A model generated the notes under the pieces. It ran no database searches and was not told where the DNA came from. It saw only the letters and a list, made by a program, of their open reading frames with translations. This document shows positions 26,299-33,972 of a DNA stretch of 64,000 nt, piece after piece. Made by a program: the position numbers and the translations under genes. The first letter of the stretch is position 1. The number at the start of each line of letters is the position of its first letter. The DNA is from Aeromicrobium tamlense (GTDB lineage Bacteria > Actinomycetota > Actinomycetes > Propionibacteriales > Nocardioidaceae), in the NCBI RefSeq assembly GCF_013408555.1, contig NZ_JACBZN010000001.1:3100001-3164000 (forward strand), written 5' to 3'.

Positions 26299-27180
26299 AT
26301 GCACCGCCGCTGGACCGTGGGGACTCTCTCCGAGATGTTGGGCATTGCCGCGCCCACTCTTCGTACGTGGGAGCGCCGCTACGGAGTGGGTCCCACCTTC
26401 CGCACCGCCGGCGGTCACCGCCGCTACACGATCGTCGACGCGGACCGCGTCGCCACCATGGCACGCTTCATCGAATCGGGGATTCCGGCGCATGACGCGG
26501 CCGAGCGGGTCAAGCGCCTGTCGCCCCACGAGCTCGCCGCGATCGTCGGCGCCGGACCGGCCGGCCTGCGGGCCTCGGCCCACGAGCAGGCGGTCTTCGA
26601 CATCATCGAGGGCGCCAAGGAGCTCGACGCCGCGCGGGTCCAGGAGGCCGCCGAGAAGGCGATCGACCGCTTCGGGATCGAGGAAGCCTGGGACGCCGCC
26701 ATCGCGCCGGCCATGATCGAGATCGGCCTGCACTGGGAGGACGGACGGATCGGGGTCGCGGCGGAGCACCTCGTCACCGCGTGCGTGCTCAGTGCCCTGC
26801 GCGCCGCCGCGCACCAGTACCCGACGAAGGGCCCGGCGCGTGTGGTGCTGGCCAGCGTCGAGGACGAGCAGCACAAGCTGCCCGTCGTCGCGCTCGGCGC
26901 GGCCCTGGCCCGTCACGGTCACGCCTGGACCGAGCTCGGCGCGCGGCTGCCCATGGAGTCGCTGGAGCAGTTCGTCGAGAGCAGCGAGCCCGACGTCGTC
27001 TTCCTGTGGTCCTCGGTCATCGTCCCGGGCGAGGAGGAGCTGGAGCGGTTCGCCGCCCTGGGCAAGCGCACGCACCTCTTCCTCGGCGGCACGGGCTGGC
27101 CGCACGGCGTCGCCACGTCGCACTCGCTGACCGAGACGGTGCAGCAGTTGCGGCGCGCTCTCGGCGACCCCCTACCCTGA
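26299..27180 (+). CDS. MerR regulator with B12-binding domain (CarH/LitR-like photoreceptor family)
   Basis: From the ATG at 26299 the protein has 293 residues: MerR helix-turn-helix (TVGTLSEMLGIAAPTLRTWERRYG, 5-30), a helical-bundle B12 cap, and a Rossmann B12-binding domain ending in FLGGTG (GG 263-264). The Wx9EH motif that caps adenosylcobalamin in CarH is intact (W146, E156, H157). H192 in EDEQH sits 35 residues later, like the lower cobalt ligand. The residue after W146 is Glu, where Thermus CarH has the His that ligates cobalt after light (numbering recalled). So B12 binding is plausible and the photoproduct may differ. No carotenoid genes are adjacent. The upstream ATG at 26275 lies inside the operator and is unlikely. 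Confidence 0.88.
   Translation: MHRRWTVGTLSEMLGIAAPTLRTWERRYGVGPTFRTAGGHRRYTIVDADRVATMARFIESGIPAHDAAERVKRLSPHELAAIVGAGPAGLRASAHEQAVFDIIEGAKELDAARVQEAAEKAIDRFGIEEAWDAAIAPAMIEIGLHWEDGRIGVAAEHLVTACVLSALRAAAHQYPTKGPARVVLASVEDEQHKLPVVALGAALARHGHAWTELGARLPMESLEQFVESSEPDVVFLWSSVIVPGEEELERFAALGKRTHLFLGGTGWPHGVATSHSLTETVQQLRRALGDPLP
27173..27178 (+). promoter_or_regulatory. -10-like TACCCT before the enoyl-CoA hydratase
   Basis: TACCCT, 7 nt before the ATG at 27186, inside the end of the MerR gene. Confidence 0.4.
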
Positions 27181-27185
27181 GCCCC

Positions 27186-27992
27186 ATGAGCGAACAGCAC
27201 GTCGTCACCGAGATCGAGGGGCCCATCGCCCGCGTCTGGCTCAACCGCCCGGACAAGCTGAACGGCATCACGTTCGGCGTGCTGGACGGCCTGCTCGAGG
27301 CGGCCGACCGCATCGAGGCCGACCCGAACGTGCGCGCCGTGCTGCTCGAGGGCCGCGGCCCGTCCTTCTGCGCGGGCCTGGACTTCGGGCAGGTCATGAC
27401 CGACAAGAAGCGCGTCGCCAAGTACTTCCTGCCCAACCCCCTCAAGGGCACGAACAAGTTCCAGCAGCCGCTGTGGGCCTGGCGTGAGCTCTCGGTGCCG
27501 GTCATCGCCGTCACGCGCGGCCACGTCTTCGGCGGCGGCATCCAGCTGGCGCTCGCCGCCGACTTCCGCTTCACCACGCCCGACTGCCAGTGGTCGATCC
27601 TCGAGGCCAAGTGGGGCCTGGTCCCCGACATGAGTGGCACGGTCGCCCTGGCCGAGCTGGTCAACGCCGACCTCGCCAAGCGTCTCGTGATGACCGGTGA
27701 GGTCTTCTCCGGCGAGCAGGCCGTCGAGTACGGCATCGCCTCGGGCGTGGCCGAGGACCCGACCAAGCCCGCGCTCGAGCTGGTCGACCAGCTGCTGACG
27801 CGCTCCCCCGACTCCGTCGCGGCCTCCAAGAGGCTCCTCAACGAGACGCGTCGCGCCACCCCGCGCCGCGCGTTCGCCCTCGAGCGCAAGTTGCAGAAGG
27901 CCATGTTCAAGGCGCCCAACACGGCCGCTGCGCGCAAGGCGGGCATGGAGAAGACCGAGCCCGAGTTCGGCCCGCGCACCTTCGGTCGCTGA
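27186..27992 (+). CDS. Enoyl-CoA hydratase/isomerase (crotonase) family protein
   Basis: A 268-residue crotonase with oxyanion-hole segments GRGPSFCAGLDFGQVM and GHVFGGGIQLALAADFRF, and EAKWGLVPDMSGTVALAELV at the second catalytic region. The Asp in VPDMSG suggests an isomerase or related activity rather than a classical two-Glu hydratase. It begins 5 nt after the MerR stop. Substrate unknown. Confidence 0.88.
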   Translation: MSEQHVVTEIEGPIARVWLNRPDKLNGITFGVLDGLLEAADRIEADPNVRAVLLEGRGPSFCAGLDFGQVMTDKKRVAKYFLPNPLKGTNKFQQPLWAWRELSVPVIAVTRGHVFGGGIQLALAADFRFTTPDCQWSILEAKWGLVPDMSGTVALAELVNADLAKRLVMTGEVFSGEQAVEYGIASGVAEDPTKPALELVDQLLTRSPDSVAASKRLLNETRRATPRRAFALERKLQKAMFKAPNTAAARKAGMEKTEPEFGPRTFGR

Positions 27993-28029
27993 AGCCGTCG
28001 CGCGATTCGGGACGTGGGGTCCGGATTGC

Positions 28030-28035
28030 TAGGGT
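28030..28035 (+). promoter_or_regulatory. Leaderless -10 element (TAGGGT) of the methyltransferase
   Basis: TAGGGT followed by 7 nt and the GTG at 28043. Confidence 0.55.
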
Positions 28036-28042
28036 TTGCCCG

Positions 28043-28810
28043 GTGAGCGAGGACAACAAGCCCAGCAAGAAGGTCGCCGACCAGTACGACCGGGGGTACG
28101 ACTACACCCAGTACTGGAACAACCGCGACTACGAGAACGCCGCCGAGCAGGTCGCGATCCGTCGTCTGCTCCAGGGCCGCCGATTCGCCAAGGCCGCCGA
28201 CGTGGGCGGTGGCTTCGGCCGCCTCGCCCTGCTGCTGCGCGAGTACGCCGACCGCGTGACGCTCGCCGAGCCCAGCCAGACCCAGCTCGACGCCGCCGAG
28301 AAGTTCCTCGAGGGCACCGACGTCATCAAGGCGCGCCAGCAGGCCGACGCGCTGCAGTTCGAGGACGGCGAGCTCGACCTCATCACGATGGTGCGCGTCA
28401 TGCACCACATCCCCGAGCCCACCGACGAGTTCGCCGAGATCGCGCGCGTCCTCGCGCCGGGCGGCACCGCGATCATCGAGGTCGCGAACTACGGACACTT
28501 CAAGAACCGTCGTGCGTTCAAGAAGGCCGGCAAGGCGCTCCCGAAGGAGCCCGTCAGCATCCGCACGGTCGCGGCCGACCAGCCCGACGCGATCGCGTTC
28601 GTGAACCACAACATCGACACCGTCGTGAGCCAGCTGGCCGCCGCCGGCCTCGTGCTGGAGCGCAAGCTCTCGGTCTCGAACCTGCGCAGCCAGAAGCTCA
28701 AGCGGATCGTGCCCACCAAGGCCCTCGTCGCGGTCGAGCGCGTGCTGCAGAAGCCGCTCGCGGCCAGCGACTTCGGTCCCTCGATCTTCCTGGAACTGCG
28801 CAAGCGCTGA
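28043..28810 (+). CDS. Class I SAM-dependent methyltransferase
   Basis: A 255-residue methyltransferase of the Methyltransf_11/UbiE type. SAM-binding motif I is DVGGGFGRLALLL, acidic residue after strand 2 in TLAEPSQTQL, motif for strand 4 in GELDLITMVRVMHHIPEP, then APGGTAIIEVAN. A long lysine-rich C-terminus follows. The substrate cannot be predicted. The YigZ gene follows after one base. Confidence 0.9.
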   Translation: MSEDNKPSKKVADQYDRGYDYTQYWNNRDYENAAEQVAIRRLLQGRRFAKAADVGGGFGRLALLLREYADRVTLAEPSQTQLDAAEKFLEGTDVIKARQQADALQFEDGELDLITMVRVMHHIPEPTDEFAEIARVLAPGGTAIIEVANYGHFKNRRAFKKAGKALPKEPVSIRTVAADQPDAIAFVNHNIDTVVSQLAAAGLVLERKLSVSNLRSQKLKRIVPTKALVAVERVLQKPLAASDFGPSIFLELRKR

Positions 28811-28811
28811 G

Positions 28812-29411
28812 GTGTCGTACCGCACGATCGACCGGCCCGTCGGCGGCTTCGCCGAGGCCGAGATCGTCGTGCTGCGGTCGCGGTTCCTGGCGCGGGCGGG
28901 CCGGGTCGAGGACGAGGCGTCGGCGCGGGCGCTGATCGCCGAGGTGCGGTCGACGCACCACGACGCCCGGCACCACTGCACCGCGTTCGTCATCGGTCCC
29001 GACGGTGCGCTGCGGCGCAGCAACGACGACGGCGAGCCCTCCGGGACCGCCGGCCGGCCGATGCTCGAGGTCCTCGCCGGGCGTGAGGTCAGCGACGTCG
29101 TCGCCGTCGTCACGCGGTGGTTCGGCGGCACGCTGCTCGGCACCGGCGGTCTCGCCCGGGCGTACGCCGACGCCACGGCCGCCGCGCTCGACGTCGCCGG
29201 CACGCGCCAGCGCGTCCTGTGGCAGCGGGCGCGCGTGACCGTCCCGGTCACCGAGGTCGGCGCGATGGAGAGCCGGCTGCGCCGCGACACCGACGTCCTC
29301 GCCGTCGCCTACGGCGCGGCCGAGGTCTCCTACGAGGTCGCCACCGCCGACCTCGCCGTCCTCGACCGGCTGCCCTTCGAGACCCTCGAGCCCGTCTGGC
29401 GCGATTCGTAG
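28812..29411 (+). CDS. YigZ/IMPACT-family protein
   Basis: A 199-residue protein with the UPF0029 N-terminal domain: SRFLARAGRVEDEASARALIAEVRSTHHDARHHCTAFVIG, then SNDDGEPSGTAGRPMLEVL and VVTRWFGGTLLGTGGLARAYADA. The second domain is YigZ C-terminal. The family is linked to translation regulation (eukaryotic IMPACT binds GCN1); the bacterial role is unclear. GTG start one base after the methyltransferase stop. Confidence 0.93.
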   Translation: MSYRTIDRPVGGFAEAEIVVLRSRFLARAGRVEDEASARALIAEVRSTHHDARHHCTAFVIGPDGALRRSNDDGEPSGTAGRPMLEVLAGREVSDVVAVVTRWFGGTLLGTGGLARAYADATAAALDVAGTRQRVLWQRARVTVPVTEVGAMESRLRRDTDVLAVAYGAAEVSYEVATADLAVLDRLPFETLEPVWRDS

Positions 29412-29416
29412 GGGAG

Positions 29417-29488
29417 GTTTCCCCGGTTAACCGGGGAAACTGTCACTTCACGAGGTTTGCGAACCACGTGAAGTGACAGGAAACCTCG
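29417..29488 (+). repeat. 72-bp palindromic intergenic repeat, copy 3
   Basis: Hairpin A has perfect arms around GGTTAACC. Hairpin B arms CACTTCAC/GTGAAGTG differ from copy 1 (CACTTAG/CTAAGTG) by compensating changes that keep pairing. The copy is bounded by GAGGTTTCC (29414) and GGAAACCTC (29487) inverted ends, and fills the gap between convergent genes. Confidence 0.9.
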
Positions 29489-29493
29489 TTCAG

Positions 29494-30015
29494 TCACTGG
29501 CCGAGGCGGCCCAGGACCTCGCGCACGTGGCCGAGGGCGTCGGGGCTGCCCAGGCCGGTGGTGTCGTCGAAGTAGAGCCCGTCGCCGATCAGCTGGATCG
29601 TGCGCGCGAGCGCCTCGTCGGCGAGGTGGTCGTTGAGCACGCCGAACCAGGCGTCGCGGATGTCGGCGAGGGCCGTGCGGGCGCCGTGGTCGTGCTCCTG
29701 GGCGATGCGCGAGGCCGCGATGAGGGCGCGGTCGAAGTCGCTGCCGGTGTCCACCGAGGTCTCGAGGTAGAACGCGACCGGACCCTGAGGGGCGGAGCGC
29801 ATCTGCTCGACGTCGCGCGCCGCCTGCTCCCGCAGCCGCTCGACCATCCCATCGACGAGGGCCTCGCGGCTGTGGAAGTGGTAGAGCAGACCACCCTTGG
29901 AGACGCCGGCCTCGGCCGCGACGGCGTCGAGCGTGGCCGCCCGGCTGCCCGCGCCGACCAGCAGTCGCTCGAAGGCGTCGAGGACGCGGTCACGGGTGCT
30001 GCGTTCCTCGGCCAT
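29494..30015 (-). CDS. TetR-family repressor of the adjacent MFS exporter
   Basis: A 173-residue regulator with N-terminal HTH (RVLDAFERLLVGAGSRAATLDAVAAEAGVSKGGLLYHFHSREALVDGM) and a TetR_C-type ligand domain. The start is the ATG at 30015, with TAGGCT 7 nt upstream. It is divergent from an MFS drug transporter gene. A perfect 22-base inverted repeat with 2-nt spacer lies on the transporter's -10, so it probably represses the pump until a ligand binds. Confidence 0.92.
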   Translation of the reverse strand: MAEERSTRDRVLDAFERLLVGAGSRAATLDAVAAEAGVSKGGLLYHFHSREALVDGMVERLREQAARDVEQMRSAPQGPVAFYLETSVDTGSDFDRALIAASRIAQEHDHGARTALADIRDAWFGVLNDHLADEALARTIQLIGDGLYFDDTTGLGSPDALGHVREVLGRLGQ

Positions 30016-30022
30016 GCGGCCC

Positions 30023-30028
30023 AGCCTA
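30023..30028 (-). promoter_or_regulatory. Leaderless -10 element (TAGGCT) of the TetR gene
   Basis: On the minus strand TAGGCT, 7 nt, ATG at 30015. Confidence 0.55.
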
Positions 30029-30112
30029 GTGATCGTCGAGCCGGCGAGGGCGAAACACGACGATCTCGTGACCCCGATCACCGGAAAGCGTTGTGATCAG
30101 AGTCATTTTGGA

Positions 30113-30136
30113 ACTGTACCGTCTGGACGGTACAGT
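30113..30136. promoter_or_regulatory. TetR operator on the MFS promoter
   Basis: Perfect inverted repeat with arms ACTGTACCGTC (30113-30123) and GACGGTACAGT (30126-30136). It starts at the end of the -35 (TTGGAA, 30108-30113) and covers the spacer and the whole -10 (TACAGT). Confidence 0.8.
30131..30136 (+). promoter_or_regulatory. Leaderless promoter of the MFS gene
   Basis: TTGGAA (30108-30113), 17 nt, TACAGT, 7 nt, ATG at 30144. Confidence 0.7.
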
Positions 30137-30143
30137 GGCGTTC

Positions 30144-31649
30144 ATGACGACGTACACGCCCGCCACGCACCGTGCCGGCCGACGCGAGTGGTTCGCGTTG
30201 GCCGTGCTGATGCTGCCCGTGCTGCTCGTCTCCGTCGACAACACGGTGCTCTCCTTCGCACTGCCCGAGATCAGCCGCGAGCTGCGCCCCAGCGGCAACC
30301 AGCTCATGTGGATCGTGGACGTCTACGCCCTCATGCTGGCCGGCCTGCTCATCGCGATGGGCAGCCTCGGCGACCGCGTGGGCCGGCGCCGCCTGCTCGT
30401 CGTGGGCGCCGTCGGCTTCGGCGTGGCCTCGGCGATCGCCGCGTTCAGCACGACCCCCGAGATGCTGATCGCCGGCCGCGCGCTGCTCGGCTTCTTCGGC
30501 GCGACGCTCATGCCGTCGACGCTGTCGTTGATCCGCAACATCTTCGAGGACGCGCGCGACCGCCGCACCGCCATCGCCGCGTGGGCCGCGATGTTCTCCG
30601 GCGGAGCCGTCCTGGGTCCCGTCGTCGGCGGCTACCTGCTCGAGCACTTCTGGTGGGGCTCGGTCTTCCTGCTGAACGTCCCGCTGATCATCGTGTTCGT
30701 GCCGCTGGCGCTCGCCGTGATCCCCGAGTCGCGCGACCCGCAGCCGGGCCCGTTCGACCCGATCTCGGTGCTGCTGTCGCTGCTGGCGATGGTGCCGCTG
30801 GTCTACGCGATCAAGCACGGCGCCAGCGCAGGTCTCGACGACGTCACCCTCGCGGCGCTCGCCCTCGGCCTGTCCTCGGGCTGGCTGTTCGTCCGCCGCC
30901 AGCAGCGCAGCGCGAACCCGATGCTCGACCTCTCCTTGTTCCGGAACCCGGTCTTCAGCGGCGCCCTGGCCGCGAACGCGCTGAGCCTCATGGCGCTCGC
31001 GGGCTTCCTGTACTTCGGCGCGCAGCTGCTGCAGCTCGTGCTGGGCCTGTCGCCGCTGGAGTCGGCGCTCGTCCTGGTGCCGGGCTCGGTGGCCACGATG
31101 GTGGCCGGCTTCGCCGCCGTGCGCCTCGTCGAGCGGGTGCCGGTGCGCACGCTGGTGCCGCTGAGCTTCATGCTCTCGTCGAGCGGCTACGCGATCGCCG
31201 CGTTCACCGGTCACCCGACGGTCCTGTCGGTCGCCGTGGCGTTCACGGTGCTCGGCATCGGCATCGGCCTGGCCGAGACCATCACGAACGACCTCATCCT
31301 GTCGAGCGTCCCCCCGCAGAAGGCCGGTGCCGCGTCGGCGATCTCCGAGACCGCCTACGAGATCGGCGCCGTGCTGGGCACGGCCGTGCTCGGCAGCGTG
31401 CTGACCGCGACCTTCCGCTCGCACCTCACGGTGCCCGCGGTGGCGAAGTTCGGCGAGCAGGAGAACGCGTTCGAGACCCTCGGCAGCACCCTGCAGTTCG
31501 CGGAGCAGTTCGGCGCGCCGGTCGAGGGCTGGATCCACGCGTCGGCCGCCTCGGCGTTCGACCTCGGCGTGCAGTTCACCGCCGGCGCCGCGATCTTCGT
31601 CGCGCTGGCCGCGGCGCTGGTCTCGCGACGCACCCTGCAGCACGGCTGA
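30144..31649 (+). CDS. MFS multidrug exporter (DHA2/EmrB-QacA type, 14 helices)
   Basis: A 501-residue transporter with about 14 membrane segments. Motifs: motif C region LGPVVGGYLLEHFWWGSVFLLNVPL, motif A GSLGDRVGRRRLLVVGAVGFG, and LSVDNTVLSFALPEISREL at helix 1 (here LVSVDNTVLSF), typical of QacA/SmvA-like proton antiporters with an acidic residue in helix 1. It should export cationic or hydrophobic compounds. Regulated by the divergent TetR through the operator covering its -10. ATG 30144 chosen because of the leaderless promoter. Confidence 0.95.
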   Translation: MTTYTPATHRAGRREWFALAVLMLPVLLVSVDNTVLSFALPEISRELRPSGNQLMWIVDVYALMLAGLLIAMGSLGDRVGRRRLLVVGAVGFGVASAIAAFSTTPEMLIAGRALLGFFGATLMPSTLSLIRNIFEDARDRRTAIAAWAAMFSGGAVLGPVVGGYLLEHFWWGSVFLLNVPLIIVFVPLALAVIPESRDPQPGPFDPISVLLSLLAMVPLVYAIKHGASAGLDDVTLAALALGLSSGWLFVRRQQRSANPMLDLSLFRNPVFSGALAANALSLMALAGFLYFGAQLLQLVLGLSPLESALVLVPGSVATMVAGFAAVRLVERVPVRTLVPLSFMLSSSGYAIAAFTGHPTVLSVAVAFTVLGIGIGLAETITNDLILSSVPPQKAGAASAISETAYEIGAVLGTAVLGSVLTATFRSHLTVPAVAKFGEQENAFETLGSTLQFAEQFGAPVEGWIHASAASAFDLGVQFTAGAAIFVALAAALVSRRTLQHG

Positions 31650-31656
31650 GCGGACC

Positions 31657-31662
31657 TACACT
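31657..31662 (+). promoter_or_regulatory. Leaderless -10 element (TACACT) of the lipoprotein gene
   Basis: TACACT followed by 6 nt and the ATG at 31669. Confidence 0.6.
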
Positions 31663-31668
31663 CGGCCC

Positions 31669-32475
31669 ATGCGGGGTCGGATCGCGCTCGTCGCAGCTCT
31701 TCTGGTGGCTGCCGGGTGCTCCGGCGCGCCCGAGCCGAGCGATCCGCCGGACGGCTTCACCGCCCAGGTGATGCAGTACCGCGGCAAGCGGCTGACCCGC
31801 GACATCGCGGTGGCGATCCGCAACGACACGCGGCGCGACCTCACGATCTCGGCGATGCGGCTGGAGTCGAATCGCTGGCCCGAGGCCGTCGAGTGGGACG
31901 GCGAGGAGGAGATCGGACCCGGATTCGGCACGGGCATCGACGTCGATCCGCCCGCCGGCACCTGCCCCGAGGGGAAGGAGCTGGAGGCGGTCGCGGACTT
32001 CACCTACCGGTACGGCGACGAGGAGCGGCGCTCGAAGGTGCCCGTCGCTGATCCGTACGGCGTGCTGCGCGACCTCGTCGACGGCGACTGCGGCGAGCAG
32101 GCGTTCGCCGAGGCCACGACCGTCACCGTCGGCACGCCCGAGGTCATCGGCGACACGTGGTCGGCGCCGCTGGACCTCGAGCCGCGCGGGCCGAACGAGG
32201 TCGTCCTCCTGGGCCTCGCGCCGACCCTGCGGTTCGCGTTCGGGCCCGCCACGCCCACCGAGGTGGAGCTGCCGCTCGACCTGCCCCAGCGGCTGCGGCT
32301 CGAGGTCGTCATGGGGCGCTGCGATCCCCACGTCGTGGCCGAGGACAAGGTCGGCTCGCGCTTCGGCGTGCGCGTGAGGACCGCCGAGATCGAGCACGCC
32401 TACTTCACGCTGGACCTGGCCGACGACGTGCGCGCCTCCCTCGAGGACTTCTACCGCGAGCGGTGTCGGCCGTGA
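31669..32475 (+). CDS. Putative secreted lipoprotein of unknown function
   Basis: A 268-residue protein with signal peptide and lipobox VAAGC (MRGRIALVAALLVAAGCSG). The mature part is rich in beta-type segments, with repeated phrases such as DIAVAIRNDTRRDLTISAMRLES and four further cysteines (C in GTCPEG, DGDCGEQ, MGRCDPH, RERC) that could form two disulfides. I recognise no family. It stands alone between an MFS gene and a NUDIX gene. Confidence 0.75.
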   Translation: MRGRIALVAALLVAAGCSGAPEPSDPPDGFTAQVMQYRGKRLTRDIAVAIRNDTRRDLTISAMRLESNRWPEAVEWDGEEEIGPGFGTGIDVDPPAGTCPEGKELEAVADFTYRYGDEERRSKVPVADPYGVLRDLVDGDCGEQAFAEATTVTVGTPEVIGDTWSAPLDLEPRGPNEVVLLGLAPTLRFAFGPATPTEVELPLDLPQRLRLEVVMGRCDPHVVAEDKVGSRFGVRVRTAEIEHAYFTLDLADDVRASLEDFYRERCRP

Positions 32476-32491
32476 GTGACACACTGGCGCG

Positions 32492-32977
32492 ATGACCGAG
32501 CACTACCCGCTGGACGACCACGCCGACTCCCGCTCGCTGCTCGTCGCCGCCGCCTACGTGGTGCTGCGCCGCGGCGACGAGGTCTTCGTGCAGCGGCGGC
32601 ACGGCACGGGCTACCGCGACGGCTACTGGGCCGTGATCGCCGGCCACGTCGACCCGGGCGAGTCCGTGCACGAGGCCGCCGTCCGCGAGGCCGAGGAGGA
32701 GGCCGGCGTCTCGATCGCGCCCGACGATCTCCACCCGCTCACCGCGATCCACCGCTTCGAGCGCGGGGGCCCCCAGGTGGAGCAGCGGATCGACCTCTTC
32801 TTCGAGGTCACGCAGTGGGGCGGCGACGCCGAGCTGCGCGAGGCCGACAAGGCCTCCGACATGGGCTGGTACCCGCTGTCGGCGCTGCCCGAGCCGTTCG
32901 TCCCGCACGAGCGCGACGTGCTCGACCTCCTCGCGACGGGCACCCCGGTGCCCGCGGTGATCTCGCTGCCCCTGTGA
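32492..32977 (+). CDS. NUDIX hydrolase
   Basis: A 161-residue NUDIX protein. The box reads GHVDPGESVHEAAVREAEEEAGV, fully matching G-x5-E-x7-R-E-x2-E-E-x-G. The N-terminal AAYVVLRRGDEVFVQRRHGTGYRDGYWAVIAG is like MutT/NUDT-type pyrophosphohydrolases acting on nucleotide substrates. The exact substrate is unknown. CACACT 6 nt before the ATG is a weak leaderless -10. Confidence 0.92.
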   Translation: MTEHYPLDDHADSRSLLVAAAYVVLRRGDEVFVQRRHGTGYRDGYWAVIAGHVDPGESVHEAAVREAEEEAGVSIAPDDLHPLTAIHRFERGGPQVEQRIDLFFEVTQWGGDAELREADKASDMGWYPLSALPEPFVPHERDVLDLLATGTPVPAVISLPL

Positions 32978-33060
32978 CCCACCGCCCCGTGGCGCGATCT
33001 TGACGCAACCTGGCGGGCCCTTCCGCTGTGCGGCGCGTGGCGCCCTGCGAGCATGGTCCG

Positions 33061-33972
33061 GTGACCCGACGCGACAGTCTTCTCGCGGTGCTCGTCGCGG
33101 TGCTGTGGGGCTGCAACTTCGTGGCCATCCACGTCGGCCTGCAGGGCGTGCCGCCGTTCCTCTTCCTCGCGATCCGGTTCACCCTCGTCGCGTTCCCGCT
33201 CGTGTTCTTCGTGGCCCGGCCGCAGGCACCGCTGCGCTCGGTCCTCGGCATCGGCCTGTTCATGAGCCTGGGCCAGTTCGGCCTGCTCTACCTGGCGATG
33301 GCGATCGGGATGCCCGCCGGCCTGGCGGCCCTGGTGTTGCAGGCCCAGGTCATCTTCACGATCCTCATCGCCGCCGCAGTCCTGGGCGAGCGCGCCTCGC
33401 GTCGCCAGGCGATCGGCGCCACCATCGGCACCGCCGGTCTCGCGATCGTCGCGTGGGGCTTCCACCAGGACGCGCCGCTCGTGCCGCTGCTCGTCACCGT
33501 CGGCGCGGCGCTCTCGTGGGCGATCGGCAACGTCATCGCCCGGGCGGCCAAGGTGCCCTCGGGCCTGTCGCTCGTGGTCTGGTCGGCGCTCGTCGTGCCG
33601 CTGCCCTGCCTGGCGATGTCGCTGCTGTTCGAGGGTCCCGCCGAGATCGGAGACGCGCTGGGGAACTTCGGCCTCGCCGCCTGGGGCAGCACGCTCTACA
33701 CGGTCGTGCTGGCGTCGCTGGTCGGCTACACGATCTTCAACCGCCTCATGGCGTCCTACCCCGCGGCCAGCGTGGTGCCCTACATCCTGCTGGTGCCGCC
33801 GGTGGGGGTCGCCGCGGCGTGGGCTGCGTTGGGCGAGGTGCCCAGCACGCTCGAGTGGGTGGGCGGCGTCGTGATGATGGTGGGCGTCGCGGTCGCGACG
33901 GTCACGCTCCGGAGGCGAGAAGCGCGTCCCGCGCCATCGTCGCCAGCAGTCGTGCCATCGAGTCCGAGCTGA
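33061..33972 (+). CDS. DMT-superfamily (EamA) transporter
   Basis: A 303-residue protein with about ten membrane segments in two EamA repeats (LLAVLVAVLWGCNFVAIHVGLQGVPPFLFLAIRF opens repeat 1; LLVTVGAALSWAIGNVIAR opens repeat 2). Such proteins export amino acids or metabolites (YdcZ/RhaT/EamA group). I start at GTG 33061, which begins the first helix directly. Its last 71 nt overlap the end of the convergent TetR gene, so its charged tail (RRREARPAPSSPAVVPSSPS) is encoded opposite that gene. Confidence 0.9.
   Translation: MTRRDSLLAVLVAVLWGCNFVAIHVGLQGVPPFLFLAIRFTLVAFPLVFFVARPQAPLRSVLGIGLFMSLGQFGLLYLAMAIGMPAGLAALVLQAQVIFTILIAAAVLGERASRRQAIGATIGTAGLAIVAWGFHQDAPLVPLLVTVGAALSWAIGNVIARAAKVPSGLSLVVWSALVVPLPCLAMSLLFEGPAEIGDALGNFGLAAWGSTLYTVVLASLVGYTIFNRLMASYPAASVVPYILLVPPVGVAAAWAALGEVPSTLEWVGGVVMMVGVAVATVTLRRREARPAPSSPAVVPSSPS

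Noticed and set aside
13312-29488. CRISPR-like repeats
   Set aside because: Only three copies, two of them 1.1 kb apart and one inverted, no spacers, no cas genes; each copy is itself a double palindrome.
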